DNA of 64,000 nucleotides from Corythucha ciliata (lineage: Eukaryota > Arthropoda > Insecta > Hemiptera > Tingidae), in assembly GCA_038030265.1 (NCBI GenBank), contig CM075941.1:52801952-52865951 (forward strand). Reading direction: 5' to 3'. Position 1 is the first letter of the stretch. The number at the start of each line of letters is the position of its first letter. Position numbers and translations under genes: made by a program. The notes beneath the pieces are model-generated. The model searched no databases and was not told the origin of the DNA. It was given only the letters and a program-made list of their open reading frames with translations. Positions 33,225 to 44,799 of this stretch are shown here, piece after piece.

Positions 33225-33710
33225 ATGTCGTCCACGGTCAGCGGCGTTACCGAACAGCTCATGGAACAGGTTTTTGCCCCTTTCGGAGCAATCATCGACA
33301 TTATTCGCTGTTTCAGCGACAAGGGCTACGCTTTTGTCAAGTTCATCGCCAAAGAGTCAGCAGTTTGAGCCATCGAAGCGACACACAACCGTCAAATCAA
33401 CGGTCAGACGGTCAAGTGTTTCTGGGGAAAAGAACCTGAACCGACTTTTGACCCACAGATTTTTCAACAGCAGCATCAAGCGGCAGCGGCTGCCGCCGCA
33501 GCTGTAGCAGCGTCGTCATCGACCGCCATGTGGGCCACCTATGGTCAGCAGCATCAACAGTATGTCGCTCCTGGCGTCTACTATCAACAGCAAATTGCCG
33601 CTCCCCCATTTTGTGAATCAACAGTTTACTACCATCAGTCGACAGTTCACTACCAGTATCATCAACAGTACCAGGACATGGGACCTGGAATGATGACTTT
33701 TGTGGAATGA
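33225..33710 (+). pseudogene. Retrocopy of TIA-1/TIAR-type RNA-binding protein (RRM3 and Q-rich tail)
   Basis: From ATG 33225 the frame reads an RNA-recognition motif: [18 protein letters not shown], then RNP1 DKGYAFVKF, then NGQTVKCFWGKE. This is the third RRM of TIA-1/TIAR/Rox8 proteins, which bind U-rich RNA in splicing and stress granules. A glutamine/tyrosine-rich tail (YGQQHQQY and similar) follows, like the family's prion-like C-terminus, and ends at TGA 33708-33710. One in-frame TGA lies at 33366-33368. RRM1 and RRM2 are absent and no intron is seen, so a 5'-truncated processed copy is the best reading. No poly-A tail or flanking duplication is visible. It abuts the gypsy gag end in opposite orientation. 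Confidence 0.8.
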
Positions 33711-34400
33711 TGATGGTTTATGTGGGTTTTACAGTTATTTCAGGGGTGAAACATGAAAAAAGATCGTACGCACGTGCAGAATCTCCTGGAGATTTAAATG
33801 AGGCCTTGATATCCAGGATTGGTGCAGAAATACGGAATAATTTTACGGTGCCTACAATTTTCCGATTTTCGTGGTGATAATTTACGTAATGCCGAGTAGG
33901 CGACGTATGCTTGGAGGGGGTCCAGGAAACACATGTACAAGTCTCCCTTAACGGCGTACACTTGAACAATTAACAGTGAATTTTGCGTCCTGTTCCTCCA
34001 CAAAAAACTGACAGCACAAACGACAGACCAAAGCAGTGGTGATACGAACGATCCATGCGCTTGGGGATTGAGCGCTGGTTGTCGTCGTATGATCTGAGAA
34101 AACCCCTTGATTGTGAGTTTGAGGCTTCAACAGACAAAAAAGCAAGAACGTAGCGGGAGCCCCCCCCCCCCGCCAATCATACCCCTATAAAGTAACGAAT
34201 TTGATACCAAAACCTATTTTTCGCCAAATTGTCACTTACGAGGTATCACGCCTTAGCCGACGACATTCAAAATGGTATAGTAAGTGAAGGTAGGACAAAA
34301 AAGAGGACGAGTTGACGTGAGGTAATGACCGACAAACGTGAGGGGAGGGGGGGGTTTGCAAAATATTTCAAATGTCTATGTCGGACACTCGCTTTTATAT
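33711..34400. other. Anonymous DNA between retrocopy and hAT-like right end
   Basis: No supported gene. Includes a C-run near 34159-34171. Confidence 0.4.
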
Positions 34401-34525
34401 TTTTTCTAATTTTTATTTCGGGCCGAAGTCGGGCCGGGCCGAGAAATCTGCGGCCCGACCCGATGCCCGGCCCGAGCCAGGAACCCTCGGCCCGGCCCGA
34501 GCCCGAGGCCATCCCTAGTTTTAAG

Positions 34526-35031
34526 GTTTTCCGAGTGAGCAAACCCGGCTAACGTCGTGTTTTGAGGAGCCAAAAATAATAATAATAATAATAATCATAA
34601 TAAAACGCGAAATTGATTTTTTGAAGAGTGAAACTTCACAAAATTGACATTTGAAGGGGCTAAAAACGAGGCATTTGTTTTCCGGACAACTAAACTCCGC
34701 GAAATCGGTTTTTTCCCATTACTAAACCCCACACTAGCTCAACCCGAAAAAAAAGTTTTTGAGTCAAAATTACCCGCAAAATTGATTCTTGAAAGAACCC
34801 AGGGCCACGAAATTGAATTTTTGAAGGTCGATATGCCGAACTTGTAAAATTATTTTTGATTTTGTGAGTCTGTACGAGCCCGGCGAATATTTTGTGTGTC
34901 AAAGAGCCTCATCCCAGAGGGAATTGGGGTATTCAATGACTAATCCACTTAAAATTGAATTTTCAAAGCGCCAAAACCCTCAAAATTGGCTTTTTGATGA
35001 GGCAAGATTGATTTTAAAGCTAGGTGGAAAC
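34526..35031 (+). repeat. Type C minisatellite, second part of the interrupted array
   Basis: Repeats such as CGCGAAATTGATTTTTTGAA and CAAAATTGATTCTTGAAAGA, roughly every 35-45 bases. It contains an AAT microsatellite at 34577-34598. It lies between two hAT-like units and continues in phase-like fashion at 36882. Confidence 0.75.
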
Positions 35032-36873
35032 CATAGGCGTAGCCAGCAGGGGTTAGGCAGTTGCCCCCCCCCCCTAGACTCAAAAGCGAAGACTTAGTGG
35101 GGCAGCTGCCCACCCGTAGATACGGTACATAATAGCGTCAAAACCCTCAATTTTGCGAATTTTTAAACCGATTTCGCGCGTTTGGCTCACTTATAAAGGC
35201 AACTGCCGAAATTTCGCTATCTAAAAAACATCAATTCGCGAAAGCCGTGAGTTTCAGTGGCTGAAATTTGTGGAAAATCACAATATCGATAGGAATCGCC
35301 ATTTTTGTGCCAAAATCACTATTTCTTTCTGTTCTAAAATCGCCAGTTTGATGTAGAATTTTTAGTTTTGAGGTGAAACCACTTAATTTATTTTTAGGGT
35401 GAAATCACCAGTTTTGTAGCGACGTCTTTTGAAGTAACACGTCAACTTTGGCGCGAAAATGTCTGATTTGATGTAGTCTCGTCTTATTTGGGAACAAATC
35501 GTCAGTTTTATGGTGAAATTGTCAAACTTTTCAAGATAAGAGTCGTAAGTTTCGGCGTAAAATCATCCATCAGCTATGGTGTGAAATTGTCAGTTTTGGA
35601 GTGAAATGTCAAGTTTTGGGGTGGTACCGCCAGTTTTAGGTATTATTGCCAGTTTTTGTAGTGAAATCTTCGATAGTACGCGTCAGGTTCGGATTAAAAT
35701 CGCCAGTTCCGGAGTAAAATCTCAAATTTTCTGGTTAAAAATAGTCAGTTTCGTAGTAAATAAATAGTTTCGGAGAAAAATATTCATTTTCGAGGTAAAA
35801 CCCGCCAAACGTTTTGTGGTAAATTCGCTAGTTTTTAAGTGACATCTGTAGTTTTGGGGTAACACGTCAGTTTCTGCTTGAAATCGTCTGTTTCATGTTA
35901 AAATCGTCAGACTCTTCAAGCCAGAGTCGTAATATTTTCGGCGTAAAATCATCCGTTTTGGGAAAACGTGAGTTATAGTGTGAAATAGTCAGTTTCGGGG
36001 TAAAACGTCGTTTTGGGGCGATGCCGTCAGTTTTAGGAGGAAATTGTTAGTTTTGGGGTTAAAACCGACATTTTTAGGTAATATTGCCAGTTTTTGTAGT
36101 GAAATTTTCCAATTTTCCGAAGAACACTACAGGTTTGGAGTAAAATCGTCAGTTTCAGAGTAAAATTTACAATTTTCTGGTTGAAAATAGACAGTTTAGG
36201 AGTAAAATATTCATTTTTAAGGTAAAACCACCAAACGTTTTGGGGTAAATCGCTAGTTCTGAAGTGACGTCTGTAGATTTGGGGTAACACGTCAGCTTTG
36301 GCGTAAAATTGTGTGTTTTGGTGTAATATCGTCTTATATTGTGTTAAAATCGTCTGAGTTTTCAAGGCAAGAGTCACCACTTTTAGAGTAAAATATCCAG
36401 TTTCAGGGTAAAATCATCAGTTGTAGTGTATAACGTGAGTTTTGGGGGTCAAATCGCCAGTTGTGTTGTGAAAACTTCAGTTTTGGGGTAACACTTCGGC
36501 TTTTGCGTGAAATTGTCTGTTTCAGACAGTTTTGGGTTGAAAAATGTCAGTTTTTAACGTCTCTCAGACAAGAAGTTGAAAATTCGGACACCCTATGTTG
36601 GAAGGCTAAGCCCTTCCAACATGTAACAATATTTCTTGGGGAAAACATTGTCAGTTTTTCGACAGAAAATCCTAAATAGAAGGCTACAAAGATTTTTAAA
36701 ACCGTAAATGTTGGTTTTTGACGGATTCCGACCAAAATTCAGTTTCTGGGGAACGATTTGACGATTTAAAGCGCCTATATCTAAGTAGACGAACTACCAG
36801 TTCTCTTGCTGGGGTCTCTGGTGCATCTGACATCTTCTGCCTAGCCCTAGACCAAGGGCTGGCTACCCCACTG
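35032..36873. mobile_element. 1.84-kb non-autonomous hAT-like element with a type B minisatellite core
   Basis: A perfect 8-bp duplication GTGGAAAC lies at 35024-35031 and 36874-36881. Inverted ends: CATAGGCGTAGCCAGC on the left, CAGTGGGGTAGCCAGC on the right (minus strand). Both are followed by a TTAGGCAG/CTAGGCAG block. About 1.4 kb of the inside is type B repeats (TAAAATCGTCAGTTTTGGGG, 20-40 bases apart). No ORF of note. The family also occurs at 12211. Confidence 0.82.
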
Positions 36874-36881
36874 GTGGAAAC

Positions 36882-37092
36882 CTCGCAAAAATCAATTTTT
36901 GAATGTCCTGAAACCGCAAAATTGGCTATAGCGAATTGGCAAAGCACGCAAAATACGTTTTTTCATTGACTAAACCCCCTCGAAATTGGTTTTATGAAGA
37001 GACAAACTCAAACAAGAAGCCAACTCAGCGAAATTCGATTTTAGAACGATACTCTCCCCCCCCCCCACAAATGGTTGATGGAACGGACAAAC
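36882..37092 (+). repeat. Type C minisatellite, third part of the interrupted array
   Basis: Units such as CGCAAAATTGGCTATAGCG and CGAAATTGGTTTTATGAAG, ending in a C-run near 37055-37067. Confidence 0.65.
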
Positions 37093-37550
37093 GGAGTCGA
37101 CAGTGGCGGCGCGTGGACTTTTTGGCCGGTCATCTCCGCGTGTGTACCCCCCCCCCCTTCTCAGACCCTTTTCTGTTATGAGGGCAAATATGATTCATAA
37201 AATAAATATGGCCTTGCTCATAATGCATATTTTTCACGATCCAAAACCTCTAACAAGCATTCTGGCCTGCTCGATTTGCTATTATATGATACATTTCTAC
37301 TTATGGCACAATTTTCATCAATTGTTGTACACATCGTTGGAATTATACAATTTGATTTGTTCAATCGAATTATTAAGGGGTTTCAGTTAATTGCCTCAAA
37401 AAGAAATTCACTTTTCCTCAAATGCTCCCGTCGGAATTATCCACATTTTTCAGCACACAAGAGATCCTTTTAAAAATACGGAGCTTCGTCTCTACAAACG
37501 GAACGAATAACGATCTTACGTAAAATGTCATTTTAAAGAATTGGCTCCTT

Positions 37551-37620
37551 CAGTGGCGGCGGAAGTCAGCCGGCATTAGGGGGAGCAAGAATCTGAGCAG
37601 TTCAGATTTACCCCCCCACA
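37551..37620. mobile_element. hAT-like left terminus, partner not found
   Basis: CAGTGGCGGCGGAAGTCAGC, then a G-run and C-run, resembles the other hAT-like ends. The preceding 8 bases are GGCTCCTT. Confidence 0.35.
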
Positions 37621-37916
37621 CACACACACACCCACTGGAAAATACCATTTTGCGAATCAATTATGCCTACATTTGCAAAAATACAATTCTTGAGGCAAAA
37701 ATTCCAAATCCTTCACCAAATTTACCGCCTCTTTATGAAATTCTCTTGTTTCTTCTTGTTCTGGGTTAATTTTTCTGGTAATTTGAGTCCTAAAGACACA
37801 GTTTTACTAGATAAATGACGCGTTATAAGCTAAATCGGCTACATCGGCCAAAAAATGGCGTATTCACACTATTCAGAGCAGAAACTTAGTGTGAAAGAGC
37901 AAGAGTATGCCGTGAA

Positions 37917-39475
37917 CAGTATTGCGTACCGAGGTAAGAGCGAAGGGGGCGGACCTCACTGGGCCACCTATCAGGGCCCCCTAAAAGCTTAAATGTGGAA
38001 AAATGATGATTTTTAGGTTCATGTTCATAGATTAAGGTACGTGAAATGGAGTTTTGGTATACGAACGGACAGTGACTTAGCTCCTTTCGACGATTTTCAG
38101 CCCATCCGACTTGGCGAATAGAACGTTACTGGTGATCAGCAAACAGAGTGGCTAAATATTCGTTCGAGCCCACGAAAGCACAATTCTGACGGCTAAAATT
38201 GAGACAATTTGTGCCTTCTGGAAGCAAATTCGTGGATAAAATAGAGAAAATATGCTGATTCCCAAGTGTCTTTAGGTCCTTACGCAGATAAAATTGAGAA
38301 GGCGCTCTAATGTGCCGATGTTGGGGTGAGTAGGCGGCAAAAAATTTGGAAAAAGAGCTAATATTCGTGGCTAAAACTGGAAAAAAGCGCTCATTCCTGG
38401 TTTCTCGATGCAACTTTCAGACCATAATTTAGAAAAAATCGCTGATTCTCAGTGTATAGAGGCAATTTTACGGCTAAAATTTAGGTACCCAAAAACCGCA
38501 AATGGGTTGTTTTTGGACCAAGCCCACGGTTTCAATTGAGAAAAATCGCCTAATCTATCGATGAAATTGAGGAATGCGAATAACCTGTAGGAAAAACGTT
38601 AACTCGCTGATAAATAATTTGCTGGTAATATTTAGAAAATAAATAATTAGTCTGGCCAAAATTAAGAGATATTAAAAGTTAATTTTAAGCCTGAATTGGT
38701 AAAAAGGGCTAATTCGCGGCTAAAATGGAGAAACATTCTAATTTGCGTCAAAACTGAATAAATACGCCATTCGTGGCTTCTGAATACAACTTTTAAGGCA
38801 GAAATTGAGAAAAAGCGCGAATTCATGACAGTGGGTGAAAAAACTGCTAATGCGCGGGAAAAACTGAGAAAAATCGCTCATGCATAGCATATGGTGAACC
38901 AAAAAATTCTTAATTTGTGAAAAGCCCTCTATTTCGCGGCTAATATTAAGGAAAACACTTAAGAAAAACTAACTTTCAGCTAAAATTGAGAAAAGTGCTA
39001 ATCCCCTGCTAAGAAAAGTGAAAAAATCGCTAATTTGCTGGTAAAATTGAGGATAGCTCCAAAATTCGTGGACAATTAAGAAACTCGCTCACGGGATAAA
39101 AACGCTACTTTGCTGCTAAAGTTGAGAAAATGCGCAAATTCATGGTTATGGGAGGGGGGACAAAACTGCTAATCCGCGGCTGAAATTGAGAAGAACGATA
39201 AACGCGGCCAAAATTGAGAAACTAAGCGCTGGTTTGCGGGTAAAGTTGACAAAAAAGCACTCATTCATGGCTAAAATTGATAAATTCTCGTCTTAAACTG
39301 GTCATAAAGCGCTAATTGGCGGATAGAAAAAGGTGAAATAGCGGTAATTCGTTGCTAAAATAAGTAAAAGGCTAGTTAAAATTATATGTATTGTTCATAC
39401 AGAGGCTTAGGGTCCTCCTGGAGATTCCCGCGATTGGGCCCCGATAGGTGCATGTCTGCCAGCGACCCCACAATA
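37917..39475 (+). repeat. Non-coding dispersed repeat with type A core, copy 1
   Basis: The left end (CAGTATTGCGTACC, GGGGGCGGACC, then CAGGGCCCCCTAAAAGCTTA) and the right end (GGGCCCCGATAGGTGCATGT then CTGCCAGCGACCCCAC) match those of 50861-53590. The ends are related to each other as loose inverted repeats (GGCGGACC...GGGCCC). Between them is a type A array plus unique segments conserved between copies (for example TTTTTAGGTTCAT and GTGATCAGCAAA). No ORF. Flanking duplications were not found. Confidence 0.7.
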
Positions 39476-39479
39476 CGCG

Positions 39480-41590
39480 GTTTCATCCATTTCTAAATTT
39501 TAGCTGTTTCCTCTAAAAATCGCCCAACTGAGAGATTTTTAGGGTCATTTTTTCTGAGTATTTCGATTTGAGCCGAAAATATGAGTCCCGTGGAGACATG
39601 CTCAATTGACCAATGCACGCGGTTTCCTTCCCAACATCCATTGAGTGGCCACCACTGTCCCTTAAATCGGGTAAAAGTGTGCGTTTGCATTTGCACTCGT
39701 ATCATCGACTTCGTCGATCTGCATCCGGGTGAACTTCATGAGACTAGCAGCAGCCTTTAACTCTACTCATTCCATAACGGAACGATTTATCGAAAAGAAA
39801 ATTCTGGAATGTCTGGATGAATCAGGGATTAATAGTAATTTTAATTTAATAATAATTAATATAATAGTAACAATAGTAATTTAAGCAGGATTGGTCGAAA
39901 AAAATTGAAAACAAGAAAATAAATCACTCCTGCCTCCAAAATAAAAAAAATTGTGTGGAGGACCACACGATACTTCCATGTTCCGGTTTTTTGCGTTCAT
40001 CAATGTAAGCATAAACTTTTTGACGTAGTCACGCCAAATCTATCTCCTCCCACAATTTTGTCTTAATCTCAGTTTTTTGGGGTACAACTATTTGCAATTA
40101 AGATGCAAAGGGGCTCTAGAGGCCCTTTTTTGCAATTTCGACCGTCATTTTTTGCTACTGGTCCTTTTGCGCTAAAAACGACGATTTCGGCCAAAAAAAA
40201 GTTGCATTTTTTCGGCAATATTGTGGTCAGTTCGCAAGGAAATTTCACGAGGAATCCGAAAAAAATATCAAAAAAATTCTGGAATGACTTGTTCTGAAGT
40301 TATATCCAAAAACGACATTTCGGTACGGGAAGAACATGTCCGATAAATGATTTTTTCTCAAAACAAAGGTCAGATTTGTGCTTCTCATATTAAGAAATAG
40401 CCAGGTTTTCATTTTCATGCAATTTATCGAAAAAAAAGCGACAGACCGACGGCATGCCAAAAACCACTTTTTTCAACTTTTTTGAGGTTGTACATTATGA
40501 ATGTGATGTCAGCTCGGACTCGATTTTTTTCACGAACACCACAATTCCATTCCATGGAAGTAAAACTGGAGAACCTGCACCGAATTCAAGAGAAACAAAA
40601 TTCAAACCCTGAAAAGAGATGAAAAATGAAATAAACACCAGGAAAATATTTGAAAAGGAGCCGTTGCCGACCACGACCGTTCGCACAATGAGCCGAGAGG
40701 AACCGGATTCGACCGAAGAAGCGATGAGTAGAGCTGTTTTTCTAACGCGCGAGAAAGAGAAGGAAACTGAGCTTCACGAAGACATGAAGGAGTAGACGGG
40801 AATGGGAGGGAGGGAGATTGGATTCTCCAAAGTTATTGGTAACTCAAACGAACTCTAGAGAGCGGTACGATCGTTTCAAAATGTCGTCTGAAAGGCATAT
40901 AAACAGTTGATAAGGCAATAGTTTGGCATGGTAATTTAGCTCGTAATTAATTCATAGATTAAACGACTGCTGGCGGGCGAGAAAGTGGACCACAATTATT
41001 CGCGCTTAGAGGGAGCCCCCAAAAACCCACTTCGTGTGTTGTGTCTCTCAATGTCCAAATAACGAGCGGACTCCCAATGTTTCTTTCCATTGTATACCCC
41101 CTGAAAAAATTATGGCAAAACCAGAGAAAATAAAATTGAGGATCGGGAAAGAAGTGTCAAAATTCGTGCGGGTTTCCTCCGAACATTTCCAACTTGCTTA
41201 ATTAGAAGTAAATCAATGTGTCTTTGCAATAACCAGAAACGCGTTTCCCGATCTTCAGAAGAGTATTTATTCTAAGAAGCCTTCGCTAGAAAAGGGGACA
41301 GTTTCTGCTTCCACGGGCGTAGGTATACAAATTATATGCTTTGCTCGCTGAAATTCGAAGTCGGCGACTTTGGAATCATTCTGTGGTTGAGGCCTGATAA
41401 GTGTTGACTAGTTTTTAGCGCAATCCCTACCGCATCGCTTCAGTTAATACGACGTCCTCATAAAAGTTCATTTTCTTCTGGGTACGTACACCTGTACAGG
41501 AGAAAGAAAAAATAATTCTCCAGCTCCTTCAACAAGGAATTCGATGAGTTCAGGTGCATTTGAAAATGTCTTCCACTTCCTCTCTTCCCG
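39480..41590. other. Anonymous DNA, no gene supported
   Basis: 39830-39890 is AT-rich with AATAAT repeats. No protein similarity is visible. Confidence 0.5.
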
Positions 41591-41597
41591 GGGGGTT

Positions 41598-41859
41598 CCA
41601 GGGGGGTGATTCTGTAACTTGCAAAATTTACGTGTCGTAAAATGGAAGAAGGGCGAGGGAAGGTACCTCGTTGTCATGGTTTTTACGATACGTAGTGAAT
41701 GAAACTGCGGAATTTTCATGCGAGAATGTGTGGTCTCGAAGAAAAAATAACAAATTCTAAACAATTGAGTGGAAAAACCAAGGCAACGTGGTACATCCTC
41801 TCCCCCTCCTTTCCAGTTACGACACGTAAATTTTACAAGTTACAGAATCACCCCCCTGG
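41598..41859. repeat. Inverted repeat, about 90-base arms, 83-base spacer
   Basis: Left arm 41598-41687, right arm 41771-41859. Both contain CACGTAAATTTT and AAGTTACAGAATCA or their complements. Divergence is roughly 15 percent. It is a foldback/MITE-like structure with no coding capacity and ends near CCAGGGGGGTGATT. Confidence 0.7.
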
Positions 41860-41999
41860 TCCTGGCAGACCTTTGGGGCAAACCTTGGACAGAAAAACAA
41901 TAACTCTGTTTGGAAGTAACACTTGAAACAAAATTTGAGATTTTTTTATGTATCCATGAGAGAGCGGTCAAGTCCCGCGGTCAGTCTTTTAAAAACGTT

Positions 42000-42610
42000 C
42001 AAGTATTTTAAGATAGCCGGATCGGCGTAATAGATTTTTAAAATTAGCCAACACCCCTACAAATTTGAATTTAAACGTGTGAAATCCATAAGACGGCCTC
42101 CTTTTAGGGAGCCAACCGCGCAAGATAGTGATTCCTGACGAGCATGATTCGTGAAATTTGGGTTTTGGCAAAGCCAATCCGAAAGATTGTTTTTTTTCTA
42201 GGGAGCGAAATTATATTAGTCCTCCAATTAGCCTAAACCTTGGTTGAAATTATATTCAGTAAGTGTCAAATCCTCGAGATTTCAACTGTGAAACAGCCCA
42301 AATCCAAGAATTTCATTTTTGACTGTCACAGCCCAAACCAATTAGATTGGATTATTTCTTGAGCCAGTCCCGCAAAATTGGCTTTTTAGGGAGCCAATTT
42401 TTCGTAATTGGCCTTTTGAGTGAGTAAAAACCGTGAAATTTGGTTGTGTAAGAGTTTATAGTCCGCAACATGTTGACTTTGCAATGGTAAAATCCGTTTA
42501 TTTTTTTTGAAGGAGCGATATCCGATAAATTGCTCTTTACAAATGAGCTAACCCCCTGGAAATTTTTCTTTCAAAAGGGCGAAATAATCCATGAAGTTGG
42601 CATCATGCAC
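42000..42610 (+). repeat. Degenerate type C minisatellite
   Basis: Units such as CGTGAAATTTGGGTTTTGGC and CGCAAAATTGGCTTTTTAGG, 35-60 bases apart. Same orientation as the main type C array. Confidence 0.6.
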
Positions 42611-42756
42611 TTTCTTGTCTTACGTGCTCCATGTTCCTAAAACTGGCTCGCACAACTGTAATGTACCTATGTACAATAAAGTTGAAAGAAAAACTTCCTG
42701 ACGTGCCTAGGTATACGTGCATTTTTTAATTGCGCCTGTCACTTGTCACTATCACA

Positions 42757-42975
42757 ATGAATTTTTTGTATTGGAAAATGAGGTTGGCTTTCCCAGATAA
42801 ACGTTGGAAGGCATTGGGCGAAAAATTCAAGGGAATTGTCATCTTCACCAACAACGTCACACTCAACATGTTTCGCTTTGAGAACAACAGATCTCTCAAT
42901 CAATGGTCGCTGAAAATCGCCAATGCAGCGGATAATCACAAGCAGATTAACAATATCCGAGCCCATCTGAAATAA
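42757..42975 (+). CDS. Small unrecognised ORF, 72 codons
   Basis: ATG 42757 to TAA 42973-42975. The composition is protein-like (mixed charged and hydrophobic residues, no simple repeats) and lies in a stretch without tandem repeats. It has no motif I recognise and no neighbour that suggests a role. It may be an exon or an element fragment, or chance. Low confidence. Confidence 0.2.
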   Translation: MNFLYWKMRLAFPDKRWKALGEKFKGIVIFTNNVTLNMFRFENNRSLNQWSLKIANAADNHKQINNIRAHLK

Positions 42976-43925
42976 ATCATTTCGTGCAGTGGATAATAGA
43001 GTATGGAAACGAGTAATACTCGGTAAATCGACCTTATTCTGGAAGGACTAAGAAATGGCTGTTGGAGTAGTTAACAAGATTAAGAAATAATAGGTTTTAA
43101 CAATTATGAACGGTCATACGCTTATTCGGTGAGCAATACTTACATTAATTAAAAAAATAAAAAATCATCTTACCATATTATCGCGCACAGAATGCCCTTT
43201 TAAGCCAAACAATCACGACATTCTGAATGATTTATCATGTCTTATATGCTTCCTAAAGCTTTTCACTGATAACACTAGATGTCAGCCACTCCGATTTGTG
43301 TCCCCAATCGAATCTCCACCTAAGTTCTCACTGAGAGCTTCCCCTTACCCCTTCCATTGTACAGCCGTTTACCTCCTAAAGTTTTGAAACTTCTTATCAC
43401 TCGGGGATCGCGGTTCACTGATCTTTCTGACTACAACTGGTAGATGTTTTGATTTGTTAAATTTTGTCAAGAATCCTTATTTTTCGTGCTCAAATACTAA
43501 AATGCTTCACTTTCCCTTCGGTCTTTCGGCGGAAGGGTTGATATTTAAACGTACCGTGGAATTCATTGTTTGTGCAATTCCTTCCGAAGCTATGAGGCTG
43601 AGTTGCCGAAGTGAGTAAGCCAACATGATAATTATTTTCCTATTTATTTTACAATCTACGCATCGTCATCCTTGGTATGATTCCTATTTTTGGTTTTAGG
43701 ACCGGAAGAACGTCCTTTGTCGAGACAAACCTTCTCAAAACGCGTCTTTAACCAGGAAAACTACAACCCGATTGCTCGACAAACCTGTTGAAGCCTGCAT
43801 CGTTAAATTAAAACGTTCCTGGTCCGAGCGACGGAAAATAGCCACAAATATCTACTTTTACATAGTTATCTGTTGTTTTTTTGGTGAAACTATCGGGATT
43901 TCACGGAATTCTCAAGTAAAAGTCT
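42976..43925. other. Anonymous DNA
   Basis: TTGGTTTTAG near 43691-43700 resembles a splice acceptor before a short open stretch, but no recognised protein follows. Confidence 0.35.
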
Positions 43926-43931
43926 TATTAA

Positions 43932-44058
43932 GACCCCCACACACGGGTTGTCTTGTCTTTGACTCGAACTCGAAGCGTTTCAATGTCGAACACGAATGCA
44001 ATTTACAGAAGTCCCTTTCGAGTTAGCGTCGAAAACAAGACAAACTGTGTGTGGAGGG
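43932..44058. mobile_element. Small MITE with about 42-base inverted ends
   Basis: Left arm begins GACCCCCACACACGGGTTGT. Right arm read on the minus strand begins CCCTCCACACACAGTTTGTC. Both continue into TTCGA...ACTCGAA. Target duplication is unclear. Confidence 0.6.
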
Positions 44059-44559
44059 CCCTATATGTTTACTTGCCGTTCTAAAAAGTTATCTACTTGC
44101 CTGTGTGGTATCCATGTCTGACTGTTTTCTTTCTGAATACATGTTTGCATTTTTTACTTGACTGGATGTTTTCGTTGAAACTGACCAGACGCGGGCCAAC
44201 AGTTTTGCTCATGGGGGGGGGGGGCAGCAAAATAAGTCCCTTTGCCACTTGGCAAACTTTAGCGTAGCCACAACCTAAAAACATTCATTTCGTCTTCAAG
44301 AAACAAGGGCCGGGTCTCCTACCTAACTCGATTTTTGCCAGGTAAGATAAGGTTGAGCGCCAAGAGCGGGGTTCATAATGCACAGTCTACTCGGAGAACA
44401 ATACAGCGATTTCCCTTTTCACCCACTCAATCCCTCCCACACACCGCCACCGATTATACTAAAAAGTAGGAACTTCACACCACCACAATCCAGATCGTTA
44501 GACCGACAAACCAAACAATTTGGCTCACGGTCTGATTCAAAACTAATCATAGGCATGTG

Positions 44560-44765
44560 GCACTTTCAAAAACAAAAATCGCCATTTTTGACTCACAATC
44601 GCCAGATTTGCGGATTTTTGCTCTTCCAAATCTTTTGGTGGATTTGTCTCGTTAAAATCGTAATTTCGTGAAATTTGCTTGTTCAAACTCCAAATTTCGT
44701 GGGTTTTGCTCTTTCAAAAACCTCTTTTACTGAATTTCACTCTTTCAGCACCTTTATTACACAAA
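44560..44765 (-). repeat. Short type C minisatellite, inverted
   Basis: Units such as CAAAATCGCCATTTTTGACT and AATTTCGTGGGTTTTGCTC; similar to 14451-14990. Confidence 0.5.
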
Positions 44766-44799
44766 AATTTATTATAAATTTATTTATATGACAAAGACC

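Larger units (their letters stand above)
24313..34517. mobile_element. 10.2-kb hAT-like unit with nested insertions
   Basis: An 8-bp direct duplication GTTTTAAG lies at 24305-24312 and 34518-34525. Inside it are inverted termini of about 31 bases, starting TAGGGATGG on both sides and continuing with a shared CGGGCCGGGCCGA block; they differ at only a few positions. Eight-base duplications and CAGGG/TAGGG-type ends are the hAT signature. No hAT transposase is recognisable, so the unit is non-autonomous. The copia element (24470-29979) accounts for 5.5 kb. The remainder holds a LINE tail, a hairpin, a gypsy fragment and a TIA-1-like retrocopy. Confidence 0.82.
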
